Shown: piece by piece, positions 11,384 through 22,263 of the stretch
How the letters are laid out: the number at the start of each line of letters is the position of its first letter
Numbering within the stretch: the first letter of the stretch is position 1
Assembly: GCF_002575655.3 (NCBI RefSeq)
Contig: NC_053036.3
Coordinates: 157,022,627-157,086,626 of the forward strand
Direction: 5' to 3'
Length of the DNA: 64,000 nt
DNA from: Aegilops tauschii subsp. strangulata
Lineage: Eukaryota > Streptophyta > Magnoliopsida > Poales > Poaceae
The notes under the pieces: generated by a model
Told to the model about the DNA's origin: nothing
Database searches by the model: none
Seen by the model: only the letters and a program-made list of their open reading frames with translations
Made by a program: the position numbers and the translations under genes

Positions 11384-12103
11384 TACCGGAGTACCGGGGG
11401 GTTACCGGAACTCCCCCGGAGGCTATTGGGCCTCATGGGCCCAATTGGTGGAAGAGGAGAGGCGGCCAAGGGGCAGCCGCGCGCCCCTCCCCCCCAAGTC
11501 CGAATTGGACAAGGAGGGGGAGCGGCGCCCCCCCTTCCTTTCCCCCTCTCTCCTTCCCTCTCCTCTCCTAATCCAACAAGGAAAAGGGAGGGAGTCCTAC
11601 TCCCGGTGGGAGTAGGACTCCTCCTGGCGCGCCTCCTCCTGGCCGGCCGCACCTCCCCCTTGCTCCTTTATATACGGGGGCAGGGGCACCCCATAGACAC
11701 AACAATTGATCTCTTGATCTCTTAGCCGTGTGCGGTGCCCCCCTCCACCATATTCCACCTCGATAATGTCGTAGCGGTGCTTAGGTGAAGCCCTACGTCG
11801 GTAGCATTATCATCATCGTCACCACGCCGTCGTGCTGACGAAACTCTCCCTCAACACTCGGCTGGATCGGAGTTCGAGGGACGTCATTGAGCTGAACGTG
11901 TGCTGAACTCGGAGGTGCCGTGCGTTCGGTACTTGGATCGGTCGGATCGTGAAGACGTACGACTACATCAACCGCGTTGTGCTAACGCTTCCGCTTTCGG
12001 TCTACGAGGGTACGTGGACAACACTCTCCCCTCTCGTTGCTATGCATCACCATGATCTTGCGTGTGCGTAGGATTTTTTTTGAAATTACTACGTTCCCCA
12101 ACA
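11384..12103 (+). repeat. Angela 3' LTR, 5'-truncated (~720 bp)
   Basis: Matches 5' LTR positions ~6650-7398 closely, including the TATA-like box at 11667-11674, and ends CCCCAACA before the duplication GTGTT. The first ~1017 bp of the LTR are missing. Confidence 0.92.
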
Positions 12104-12108
12104 GTGTT

Positions 12109-13157
12109 CAGGGCGGTAGAACCGCCTGGAACTCCACCGCCCAGTTATTGCTGGTCCAGCGGTAGCTCCGGCCCAACCACCGCTCTAACTATCGGTCTAG
12201 GGTGAAGACCTTCTGATTGTGAAGCGGTAGTCGAGCGGTGGTGGAATGGTAGTTTCGGCTTATTTCGATATACCAGTACTACCGGTTGCCCCACCGGAAG
12301 TACCGCCCTGGTGTCCTAGCAGGGGTTCCCCGCATTCACCGGTTGTACCGGTGATCTTTGCGGAAGTACCGCTCCTATGGGTTTCTGCGCATAACGGTTG
12401 GATCTGAGGGGACCCTATTTAAGGAGGTGCTTCTCCCACCTCCCACTCACCTCTTGCCTCTCTCTCTCTCCTCCATTAATGCCTTTGAAGCTTTCTTGCC
12501 CGATCTCTCTCTCTAGCCACTCAAACTCGTTGATTTGCTATGGATTGAAGGAGGAGACCTAGATCTACACCCTCACCAAAGGAAACTTGATTCCCCCATA
12601 CCTTCTTGTGTGGATTTTATTACTCTTGGGGGCTTGGGCACCCTAGACGGAAGAGGTCACTTCGGAGCCACATTCCATTGTGGTGAAGCTCCGGGGTTTC
12701 GTTGGGAGCCTCCAATTAAGTTGTGGAGAGAGCCTCAACCTTGTTTGTAAAGGTCCGGTTGCCGCCTTCAAGGGCACCAATAGTGGAATCATGGCATCTC
12801 GCATTGTGTGAGGGCGTGAGGAGAATACGGTGGCCCTAATGGCTTCTTGGGGAGCATTGTGCCTCCACACCGCTCCAACGGAGACGTACTTCCCCTCAAA
12901 AGGAAGGAACTTCGATAGCACATTCTCGTCTTCACCGGCTCCACTCTTGGTTATCTTGTACCTTTACTTGTGCTAGCTTATATTGTGTTGCATCTCTTGC
13001 TTGCTTGTGTGCTCGTTGTTGTTGCATCATATAGGTTGATCGCCTAGTTGCATATCTAGACAACCTACTTTGATGCAAAGTTTAAATTGGTAAAGAAAAG
13101 CTAAAAATTGTTAGTTGCCTATTCACCCCCCTCTAGTCAACTATATCGATCCTTTCA
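12109..13157 (+). repeat. Maximus 5' LTR, second part
   Basis: Continues the LTR after the Angela insertion and ends CTTTCA before the primer site; total LTR about 1541 bp. A TATA-like CTATTTAAG at 12415-12423 followed by a CT-rich leader (12450-12480) marks the likely retrotransposon promoter. Contains many GCGGTA..TACCGC inverted motifs and the palindrome CACCGGT-TGT-ACCGGTG at 12337-12353. Confidence 0.85.
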
Positions 13158-13172
13158 ATTGGTATTAGAGCC
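13158..13172 (+). other. Maximus primer-binding site
   Basis: TTGGTATTAGAGCC directly after the 5' LTR; complementary to initiator Met-tRNA with one change from the usual TGGTATCAGAGC. Confidence 0.85.
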
Positions 13173-13208
13173 TCGTCTCTTTTTTAAGGACTTTGTCGTC
13201 CGAAGAGT

Positions 13209-15335
13209 ATGGTTGACACCGTAGACGGTGGGAGGAGCACCCCAGTGTGATTCCGTCCTCGTCTACGGCCGATGGGGGAACCTCGGTCTCACGTGAGGAG
13301 TTCAATGTGGCTTTGGACACATTGAAAACCTCCATGACGGCCGAGGTCAAAGGAATGCTTAAGAACTTTCTTGATGGTCTTAAATTATCCACCGCACCTT
13401 TGGAAGTGGTCGATCCCACTAACAAGGTGACGGATGCTAACTCCGACAAGGGGGAAGCTACTAGTGAGAAAGTTCCTTTGTCAAGTGGTAAAAGTGGAAA
13501 CGACACCTATGCCCATGTTGAACCACCTCTTACTTATGGAGGACCGGTTCCCTCCACACATTTAAATCATGCTGACTCTCCTCCTAAGATTGTGAAAATT
13601 GAGGATTTTGACTCTTGGGTCTATCGTTTTAAACGTACGATCATTTAAATCATGTCAATACTAATCTTTGGAGAATCATTGAGCAAGTTTCTATCCACAT
13701 GACCCAAGCAACTTCACCCCTCGAGAAGCCGCGGATCATCAATTCAACAAGAATGCTCTCTTCATCATCCAAGATGCAATCCCATCCGAAGATATTGTGC
13801 ATCTCCGACCTTTCACCGTGGCAAAGGAAGATTGGCACCATGTTGTTTCCCTTTACAAGGGAAGCGCAAGCATTCAACGCTCCAACTATGAAGTGGCTCC
13901 AACTATGAAGTGGTGCAAGATGAAGCCGATGAATTTGCAATGAATGAAGGTGAAGAATCTCGTGAGCTTTACCGGAGATTAACCACTCTCGCGGTCTCAC
14001 TCCGAGATCATGGGAGCAAGGATACAAATGAAAATTGGATGAAACGGAAGTTTCTCAAATCCATGATGCCTTACCATAAGGCCATGTCATCCGTCATCTG
14101 TCAGAGGCTAGACTTCCACACCTTGTCCTCAAGTGAAGTGTTGGATGAGTTTGTGGCAATGAGTATCTTGGACAAGACCGCCGACAATGCCGTGTTGCGT
14201 TCTCAAAGAGCAAAGAAGCCCAACCTTGCTCTGAAGGCCAAGGCGAGTGTGGAAGAAGAGGACGAAGAGGAAGAAGAGGAGAGCAACCCTGAAGATACAA
14301 AGTATGATTATCATGAGCACATGGCTCTCGCTTTAAGGCAATTTTGGAGCAAGAAGAACACAAGGCCCAACTTCAACAAGAACAACTCAAGTGGCACGAA
14401 GGGCAAGCAACGTGTAAGGACTTGCTATAATTGTGGCAATGTGAGCAACTTTGTTGCGGAATGCCCATATGAGAAGAGGGAAGACAATGGTGGCAAGCTC
14501 ATCCAAAAAGACAAGGCCAAGTCCTTCCCCAACAAGAGAAACTTCACCAAGAAGACTCCTCCCAAGGGGTTGGTGGCACAAGAAGAGTACAATGAGGATG
14601 ATGATGATGATGAAGATGGTGAGACGGTTGCCATGGCCTCCGTCGCCATTGCAACAACTCCACAGGTGTCCCTCTTCGATTCACCCAACGAGAACATCAC
14701 CGCCAAGTTCCTCATGGCCAAAGCCATCAACAAGGTAACCCCCAACATCAAAACTACCATCACTACTAATCCCTCTTTGATGGATTGCATTGATGAAAGT
14801 GAGGGGTCTAATGAAGAAGAAAATGAATTTGAGTCTTTTATGAGTAAGCTCAAGGGCAAATCCAAGAAGCACTTTGTTGCTCTCTTGGAACAACTTGGTG
14901 AAGCCAATGACATGATCAAGGCTCACGAATACACCATCTCTAAGATGGAGGGGCATAGTCGTGACTATGCCGATGAGATATCGGATCTCTCTAATGCTCT
15001 TGAAGAAGAGCGTGGTCATCGTTTGGCTCTTGAGGAGTCACACAACGATGAGCATGCTAAATTAAAGAAAGATCTTGATCATGCACTTGTTGTATCTCGT
15101 GTGCTCAATTCCGAGAAGGCCAAACTTGGGGTTGATCTTGCTAGACTCAAGGAGGAGTTTGATATACTTGACGAGGCTCACAAAGCCTTGAAGGGTGCTC
15201 ATGCTAGCCTCAAAGAGTCCAGTGATCAACTCCAAGTGAAGCTAACTAAGGAAAAAGGCCACTTTTCCTCATATGGTTTTAATTGATAATGCAAATGCTA
15301 CTAACACATGTTGTGAGCATGTGCATCTTGTGGAG
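13209..15335 (+). pseudogene. Maximus gag, first part
   Basis: Capsid/nucleocapsid of the copia element. The frame opening at ATG 13209 is shifted soon after; residues to 13645 read in a second frame, and the capsid core resumes at 13910 (DEADEFAMNEGEESRELYRR, then RKFLKSMMPYHKAMSSV). A 17-base tandem duplication at 13881-13914 causes one frame change. An acidic poly-Glu tract (14249-14281) precedes a zinc knuckle at ~14422-14463 (CYNCGNVSNFVAEC), where the usual His ligand is Asn. A basic, then Asp-rich linker and a coiled coil (~14930-15240, heptad Leu/Glu/Lys) follow; long gag coiled coils are known in Sireviruses. Interrupted at 15336 by Athila-type element I. Confidence 0.85.
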
Positions 15336-16922
15336 TGATACATCTCCAACGTATCTATAATTTTTGATTGTTCCATGCTATTATATATTCTATTTTGGAT
15401 GTTTAATGGGCTTTATTATACACTTTTATATTATTTTTGGGACTAACCTATTAACCGGAGGCCCAGCCCGAATTGCTGTTTTTTGCCTATTTCAGTGTTT
15501 CGAAGGAAAGGAATATCAAACGGAGTCCAAACGGAATGAAACCTTCGGGAACGTGATTTTCAGAACAAACATGATCCAGAGGACTTGGAGTGGACGTCAA
15601 GAAACGAACGAGGAGGCCACGAGGCAGGGGGCGCGCCTACCCCCCTGGGCGCGCCCTCCACCCTCGTGGGCCCCTCGTAGCTCCACCGACCTACTTCTTC
15701 CTCCTATATATACCTACGTACCTCCAAACCATCAGACAAGGAGCCAAAACCCTATTTCCACCGCCGCAACCTTCTGTACCCATGAGATCCCATCTTGGGG
15801 CCTTTTCCGGCGCTCCGCTGGAGGGGGCATTGATCACGGAGGGCTTCTACATCAACACCATAGCCTCTCCGATGATGTGTGAGTAGTTTGCCTCAGACCT
15901 TTGGGTCCATAGTTATTAGCTAGATGGCTTCTTCTCTCTCTTTGGATCTCAATACAAAGTTCTCCTCGATTCTCTTGGAGATCTATTTGATGCAACTCTT
16001 CTTTTGCGGTGTGTTTGTCGAGATCCGATGAATTGTGGGTTTATGATCAAGATTATCTATGAACAATATTTGAATCTCCTCTGAATTCTTTTATGTATGA
16101 TTGGTTATCTTTGCAAGTCTCTTCGAATTATCAGTTTGGTTTGGCCTACTAGATTGATCTTTCTTGCAATGGGAGAAGTGCTTAGCTTTGGGTCCAATCT
16201 TGCGGTGTCCTTTCCCAGTGACAGCAGGGGCAGCAAGGCACGTATAGTATTGTTGCCATCGAGGATAAAAAGATGGGGTTTATATCATATTGCATGAGTT
16301 TATCCCTCTACATCATGTCATCTTGCTTAAAGCGTTACTCTGTTCTTATGAACTTAATACTCTAGATGCATGCTGGATAGCGGTTGATGTGTGGAGTAAT
16401 AGTAGTAGATGCATGCAGGAGTCGGTCTACTTGTCACGGGCGTGATGCCTATATACATGATCATACCTAGATATTCTCATAACTATGCTCAATTCTATCA
16501 ATTGCTCGACAGTAATTCGTTTACCCACCGTAATACGTATGCAATCTTGAGAGAAGCCACTAGTGAAACCTATGGCCCCCGGGTCTATTTTCCATCATAT
16601 TAATCTCCAGTCAACAAGCTATTTTTATTACCGTTTACCTTGCTTTCTTTACTTTTAGTCTTTATCATAAAAATACCAAAAATATTATCTTATCATCTCT
16701 ATCAGATCTCACTCTCGTAAGTGACCGTGAAGGGATTGACAACCCCTTTATTGCGTTGGTTGCGAGGTTCTTATTTGTTTGTGTAGGTGCGTGGGACTCG
16801 AGCGTGGTCTCCTACTGGATTGATACCTTGGTTCTCAAAAACTGAGGGAAATACTTAAGCTACTTTACTGCATCACCCTTTCCTCTTCAAGGGAAAACCA
16901 ATGCAGTGCTCAAGAGGTAGCA
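15336..16922 (+). repeat. Athila-type I 5' LTR (1587 bp)
   Basis: TGATACATCTCC...GAGGTAGCA. A CTCCTATATATACC stretch at ~15700-15714 is a plausible TATA box. Nearly identical in layout to the LTRs at 20514, 36259, 42902, 46374 and 51128. Confidence 0.92.
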
Positions 16923-16933
16923 AGAAGGATTTC

Positions 16934-16946
16934 TGGCGCCGTTGCC
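16934..16946 (+). other. Athila-type I primer-binding site
   Basis: TGGCGCCGTTGCC, 11 bases after the LTR; complementary to a tRNA-Asp 3' end as in the Athila clade. Confidence 0.8.
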
Positions 16947-17194
16947 AGGGAGTCTACGCACAAGTCAATACATACCAAGTACCCATCACAAACTCTTATC
17001 CCTCGCATTACATTATTTGCCATTTGCCTCTCGTTTTCCTCTCACCCACTTCACCCTTGCCATTTTATTCGCCCTCTCGTTTTGCTCGCCTTTCCTTTGC
17101 ATTGGCCAAATACAAAGGGGCTAGGGGTTCTTTCCTAGGTTTCAATGCCTTGGATAGCCCTTCCGTCCTCTCTAAGCTCATAAATAACGATGTT

Positions 17195-17698
17195 ATGGAA
17201 AAACCTACCGGGGTTGTCAATGAGAATCTGAATAATTTCGATGAAGATGATTCCGGAATATTTTGTTATTTACTTGATGAGTCTTTGAAAGATGCTTGGG
17301 ATAGGTTACTGAGAACCCGGGCTAGCTTTGTGCCCCAATATCAAATTGAAATATACTTAAAAAGCTTTTATGTTGCCTTACCTTCGTCGTTTAAGCATGT
17401 CTTAGACTCTATTTTTGAAGAAGGTTTTCTTGAAGGGGATGTCGTAGATACCTATGAAAAGATGAAAACCATATTTGGGCACCCCATGAATGAGAAGGTC
17501 GAATCTACCTCTCTTTTGCTTTCCTATCAAAACGAAACTATCAAAGAGATGAAGGCTAGCTTAGATGCAAATTTCCGTATCGTGCTTAATCTTTCTTCTA
17601 CCATTAATAGCCATGTGCTTTATCAAAACAGAAAGATTAATTCCATAGATAACAAGTTTGCTCTTTTCTTTCCTAAAACTAAAGATGGCAATACCTAG
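17195..17698 (+). CDS. Short gag-like ORF of Athila-type element I (167 aa)
   Basis: Unbroken frame from ATG 17195 to TAG 17698; the frame is open upstream to 16901, so a non-AUG start cannot be excluded. The stretch DAWDRLLRTRASFVPQYQIE, followed by F..L...FKHVLDSIFEEGFLE and YEKMKTIFG, lines up with the C-terminal half of the Athila capsid domain in element II (AWERMKLMIRNCPTHGLNLW..). It therefore looks like a truncated, diverged gag rather than a host gene. It has no zinc knuckle, no protease motif and no membrane segment. It occupies the place where element II has gag-protease, immediately before the conserved hairpin block at 17719. Whether a product is made is unknown. Confidence 0.6.
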   Translation: MEKPTGVVNENLNNFDEDDSGIFCYLLDESLKDAWDRLLRTRASFVPQYQIEIYLKSFYVALPSSFKHVLDSIFEEGFLEGDVVDTYEKMKTIFGHPMNEKVESTSLLLSYQNETIKEMKASLDANFRIVLNLSSTINSHVLYQNRKINSIDNKFALFFPKTKDGNT

Positions 17699-17718
17699 AT
17701 CTATCCTTGTTTCTTTTG

Positions 17719-17770
17719 CCTAGCTAAGGGCGTTAAACGATAGCGCTCGTTGGGAGGCAACCAAATTTTA
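17719..17770 (+). promoter_or_regulatory. Conserved non-coding block with stem-loop (copy I)
   Basis: The segment from GCCTAGCTAAGGGCGTTAAA to GGGAGGCAACCAA recurs in element II (40534-40584) and III (50060-50109), always just after the coding cassette. In II and III it ends in a TTGGG-AGGCAA-CCCAA hairpin; copy I has lost one C. Function unknown. Confidence 0.5.
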
Positions 17771-20513
17771 TTTTTAGTTTTTTTTGCTTTTGGTTCTGTT
17801 TAGGAATAAATCTTTTATCTAGCCTTTGGTTAGATTGGTTTTTGTGTTTTAGTTAGTGTTTGTGCCAAGTGAAACCTATAGGATCTTCTTGGATAATAGT
17901 TATTTGATCTTGCTGAAAATTCCAGAAACTTTATGTTCACGAAAACAATTGTTAAAAATTACAAGAACGTGATATAATACTGATTCCAATTGCAGCAGAT
18001 CAATAAACAAATTATTTAGGTTGTCCTATTTTGGTAGAATTTTAAGAGTTCCAGAAGTTTGCGTTAGTTACAGATTACTATAGACTGTTCTATTTTTGAC
18101 AGATTCTGTTTTTCGTGTGTTGTTTGCTTATTTTGATGAGTCTATTGCTAGTAAAATAGTTTATAAACCATAGAGAAGTTGGAATACAATAATTTTAACA
18201 CCAATATAAATAAAGAATGAGTTCATTACAGTACCTTGAAGTGGTGTTTTGTTTTCTTTCGCTAACGGAGCTCACGAGATTTTCTGTTAAGTTTTGTGTT
18301 GTGAAGTTTTCAAGTTTTGGGTAAAGATTTGATGGATTATGGAACAAGGAGTGGCAAGAGCCTAAGCTTGGGGATGCCCAAGGCACCCCAAGGTAAATCT
18401 AAGGACACCAAAAAGCCAAAGCTTGGGGATGCCCCGGAAGGCATCCCCTCTTTCGTCTTCGTCCATCGGTAACTTTACTTGGAGCTATATTTTTATTCAC
18501 CACATGATAAGTGTTTTGCTTGGACCGTATTGTATGATTTGAGTCTTTGCTTTTAGTTTACCACAATCATCCTCGCTGAATACACTTTTGAGAGAGACAC
18601 ACATGATTCGGAATTTATTAGAATACTCTATGTGCTTCACTTATATCTTTTGAGCTATATAGTTTTTGCTCTAGTGCTTCACTTATATCTTTTAGAGCAC
18701 GACAGTGGCTTGTTTTATAGAAACTATTGTTCTCTTATGCTTCACTTATATCATTTTGAGAGTCCTACAAAACAGCATGGTAATCTGCATTAATTGTGAA
18801 ATTAGCCTTAATATGATAGGCATCCAAGATTAGTAAAAACTTTCTTATAAGTGCGTTGAATACTAAGAGAAGTTTGATACTTGATAATTGTTTTGAGATA
18901 TGAAGACGGTGATATTAGAGTCATGCTAGTTGAGTGGTCATGAATTTGAGAAATACTTGTGTTAAAGTTTGTGATTCCCGTAGCATGCACGTATGGTGAA
19001 CCGTTATGTGATGAAGTCGGAGCATGATTTATTTAGTGATTGTCTTCCTTATGAGTGGCGGTCGGGGACGAGCGATGTTTTTTTCCTACCAATCTATCCC
19101 CCTAGGAGCATGCGCGTAATACTTTGTTTTGATAACTAACAGATTTTTGCAACAAGTATATGAGTTCTTTATGACTAATGTTGGGTCCATGGATTATATG
19201 CACTCTTATCCTTCCACCATTGCTAGCCTCTCTAATACCGCGCACTTTTCGCCGGTATCATACACCCACCATATACCTTCCTCAAAACAGCCACCATACC
19301 TACCTATCATGGCATTTCCATAGCCATTCCGAGATATATTGCCATGCAACTTACCACCGTTCCGTTTGCTATGACACGTTCCATCATTGTCATATTGCTT
19401 TGCATGATCATGTAGTTGACATCATATTTGTGGCAAAGCCACCGTTCATTATATTTATACATGTCACTCTTGATTCATTGCATATCCCGGTACACCGCCG
19501 GAGGCATTCATATAGAGTCATATTTTGTTCTAAGTATTGAGTTGTAATACTTGAGTTGTAAGTGAATAAAAGTGTGATGATCATCATTATCAGAGCATTG
19601 TCCCAAGTGAGGAAAGGATGATGGAGACTATGATTCCCCCAGAAGTCGGGATGAGACTCCGGACTAAATAAAAAAAAGAGGCCATAAAAAAAGAGAGAAA
19701 AGGCCCAAAAAAACGAGAGAAAAGAGAGAAGGGACAATGCTACTATCCCTTTTCCACACTTGTGCTTCAAAGTAGCACCATGATCTTTACGATAGAGAGT
19801 CTCTTGTTTTGTCACTTTCATATACTAGTGGGAATTTTTCATTATAGAACTTGGCTTGTATATTCCAATGATGGGCTTCCTCAAATTGCCCTAGGTCTTC
19901 GTGAGCAAGCAAGTTGGATGCACACCCACTTAGTTTTCATTATTGAGCTTTCATACACTTATAGCTCTAGTGCATCCGTTGCATGGCAATCCCTACTCAC
20001 TCACATTGATATCTATTAATGGGCATCTCCATAGCCCGTTGATACGCCTAGTTGATGTGAGACTATCTTCCCTTTTTGTCTTCTCCACAACCACCAGTCT
20101 ATTCCACATATAGTGCTATATCCATGGCTCACGCTCATGTATTGCGTGAAGATTGAGAAAGTTTGAGAACACCAAAAGTATGAAACAATTGCTTGGCTTG
20201 TCATCGGGGTTGTGCATGATTTAAATATTTTGTGTGGTGAAGATAGAGCATAGCCAGACTATATGATTTTGTAGGGATAGCTTTCTTTGGCCATGTTATT
20301 TTGAGAAGACATGATTTCTTTATTAGTATGCTTGAAGTATTATTACTTTTATGTCAATATTAAACTTTTATCTTGAATCTTTCGGATCTGAATATTCATA
20401 CCACAAATAAGAGAATTACATTTAAAATTATGCTAAGTAGCATTCCACATCAAAAATTCTGTTTTTATCATTTACCTACTCGAGGACGAGCAAGAATTAA
20501 GCTTGGGGATGCT
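17771..20513 (+). other. Non-coding 3' internal region of Athila-type I
   Basis: About 2.7 kb AT-rich sequence without a credible ORF. It contains the hairpin GGGGATGCC-CCGGAA-GGCATCCCC (18425-18448), three copies of the motif AAGCTTGGGGATGC (near 18363, 18420 and, as the polypurine tract, 20499), a repeated phrase CTTCACTTATATC (18638-18760), and a purine-rich repeat (19665-19735). Its minus-oriented counterparts are 37843-40533 and 47958-50059. Confidence 0.7.
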
Positions 20514-21880
20514 TGATACGTCTCCAACGTATCTATAATTTTTGATTGTTCCATGCTATTATATATTCTATTTTGGATGTTTAATGGGCTTTATTATACA
20601 CTTTTATATTATTTTTGGGACTAACCTATTAACCGGAGGCCCATCCCGAATTGCTGTTTTTTGCCTATTTCAGTGTTTCGAAGGAAAGGAATATCAAATG
20701 GAGTCCAAACGGAATGAAACCTTCGGGAACGTGATTTTCGAAACAAACATGATCCAGAGGACTTGGAGTGGACGTCAAGAAACGAACGAGGAGGCCACGA
20801 GGCAGGGGGTGCGCCCTCCACCCTCGTGGGCCCCTCATAGCTCCACCGACATACTTCTTCCTCCTATATATACCTACGTGCCCCAAACCATCAGACAAGG
20901 AGCCAAAACCCTATTTCCACCGCTGCAACCTTCTGTACCCATGAGATCCCATCTTGGGGCCTTTTCCGGCGCTCCGCCGGAGGGGGCATTGATCACGGAG
21001 GGCTTCTACATCAACACCATAGCCTCTCCGATGATGTGTGAGTAGTTTGCCTCAGACCTTCGGGTCCATAGTTATTAGCTAGATGGCTTCTTCTCTCTCT
21101 TTGGATCTCAATACAAAGTTCTCCTCGATTCTCTTGGAGATCTATTTGATGTAACTCTTCTTTTGCGGTGTGTTTGTCGAGATCCGATGAATTGTGGGTT
21201 TATGATCAAGATTATCTATAAACAATATTTGAATCTCCTCTGAATTCTTTCATGTATGATTGGTTATCTTTGCAAGTCTCTTCGAATTATCAGTTTGGTT
21301 TGGCCTACTAGATTGATCTTTCTTGCAATGGGAGAAGTGCTTAGCTTTGGGTCCAATCTTGCGGTGTCCTTTCCCAGTGACAGCAGGGGCAGCAAGGCAC
21401 GTATAGTATTGTTGCCATCGAGGATAAAAAGATGGGGTTTATATCATATTGCATGAGTTTATCCCTCTACATCATGTCATCTTGCTTAAAGCGTTACTCT
21501 GTTCTTATGAACTTAATACTCTAGATGCATGCTGGATAGCGGTCGATGTGTGGAGTAATAGTAGTAGATGCAGGCAGGAGTCGGTCTACTTGTCACGGAC
21601 GTGATGCCTATATACATGATCATACCTAGATATTCTCATAACTATGCTCAATTCTATCAATTGCTCGACAGTAATTCGTTTACCCACCGTAATACTTATG
21701 CTATCTTGAGAGAAGCCACTAGTGAAACCTATGGCCCCTGGGTCTATTTTCCATCATATTAATCTCCAGTCAACAAGCTATTTCTACTACCATTTACCTT
21801 GATTTCTTTACTTTTAGTCTTTAACATAAAAATACCAAAAATATTATCTTATCATCTCTATCAGATCTCACTCTCATAAG
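20514..21880 (+). repeat. Athila-type I 3' LTR, truncated (1367 of ~1587 bp)
   Basis: Starts TGATACGTCTCC right after the polypurine tract AAGCTTGGGGATGCT and tracks the 5' LTR to the base matching 16722, then stops; Maximus gag resumes at 21881. Confidence 0.9.
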
Positions 21881-22253
21881 CAATCAAAAGGAAGTCGTGG
21901 CCAAGGAGGGAATTGGGTTCGCACCCATGTCCAAGAACAAGAAGAAGAATGACAAGGCCAAACGACCTCCTCCTCTCAAGCAAACTTTTGTGAAGGAGGG
22001 AGAGGGTGCTTCCAAGGAGAATAAGAACAATGTGAAGGGTGGTGGTGTCAAGAAGGGCAATGCCACTTATTCCAACAAAGCCGACGACTTTAACCCTTCT
22101 TATGTGTTGTGCCGTGCTAGTGATGGGCATGTCTATGCCAAATTTGTTGGTTCTCCTTATGAGTACAATGAATGGTTTATTTGGGTTCCTAAGACCCTTG
22201 TTACTAACATCAAAGGACCCATTACAAAATGGGTACCTAAAACCAAGCATTGA
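21881..22253 (+). pseudogene. Maximus gag, C-terminal part
   Basis: Reads KEGIGFAPMSKNKKKNDKAK then FNPSYVLCRASDGHVYAKFV and ends WVPKTKH before TGA at 22251-22253. Basic, Lys-rich C-terminal tail of the Sirevirus gag. A short gag segment between 15335 and here is missing, lost with the end of Athila-type I. The gag stop and shift to the pol frame ten bases later appear to be the normal gag/pol boundary of this family. Confidence 0.8.
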
Positions 22254-22263
22254 TCTCTTGTAG

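Larger units (their letters stand above)
5633..12103 (+). mobile_element. Angela-type copia retrotransposon, internally deleted
   Basis: Begins TGAAGGAAATATGCCCTAGA, the hallmark of the Angela/BARE LTR, and ends CCCCAACA. The 5-bp duplication GTGTT flanks it exactly (5628-5632, 12104-12108), proving insertion as a unit. Complete 5' LTR, primer site, decayed gag, protease, integrase and the start of RT; then a deletion joins RT to the last ~720 bp of the 3' LTR. RT active-site half, RNase H and polypurine tract are absent, so it is dead. Confidence 0.92.
15336..21880 (+). mobile_element. Athila-type gypsy element I (Sabrina-like), non-autonomous, 3'-truncated
   Basis: LTRs start TGATAC(A/G)TCTCCAACGT, primer site TGGCGCCGTTGCC (tRNA-Asp type used by Athila elements). 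Between the LTRs are only a short gag-like ORF and ~2.8 kb non-coding sequence; there is no protease, RT or integrase. The 3' LTR ends ~220 bp early at 21880 and no copy of the left flank TGGAG follows, so a deletion removed the LTR end, the duplication and a little of Maximus gag. The name Sabrina is from memory and uncertain; the clade is firmer because element II carries an Athila gag. Confidence 0.82.

Noticed and set aside
14425..14919. Ser-rich minus-strand frame
   Set aside because: Antisense of the Asp/Glu- and Lys-rich gag linker; composition artefact.
15336..21880. Athila-type I as a solo LTR pair from unequal recombination
   Set aside because: Both LTRs flank a normal primer site, ORF and polypurine tract in order, so it is an element with a truncated 3' LTR.
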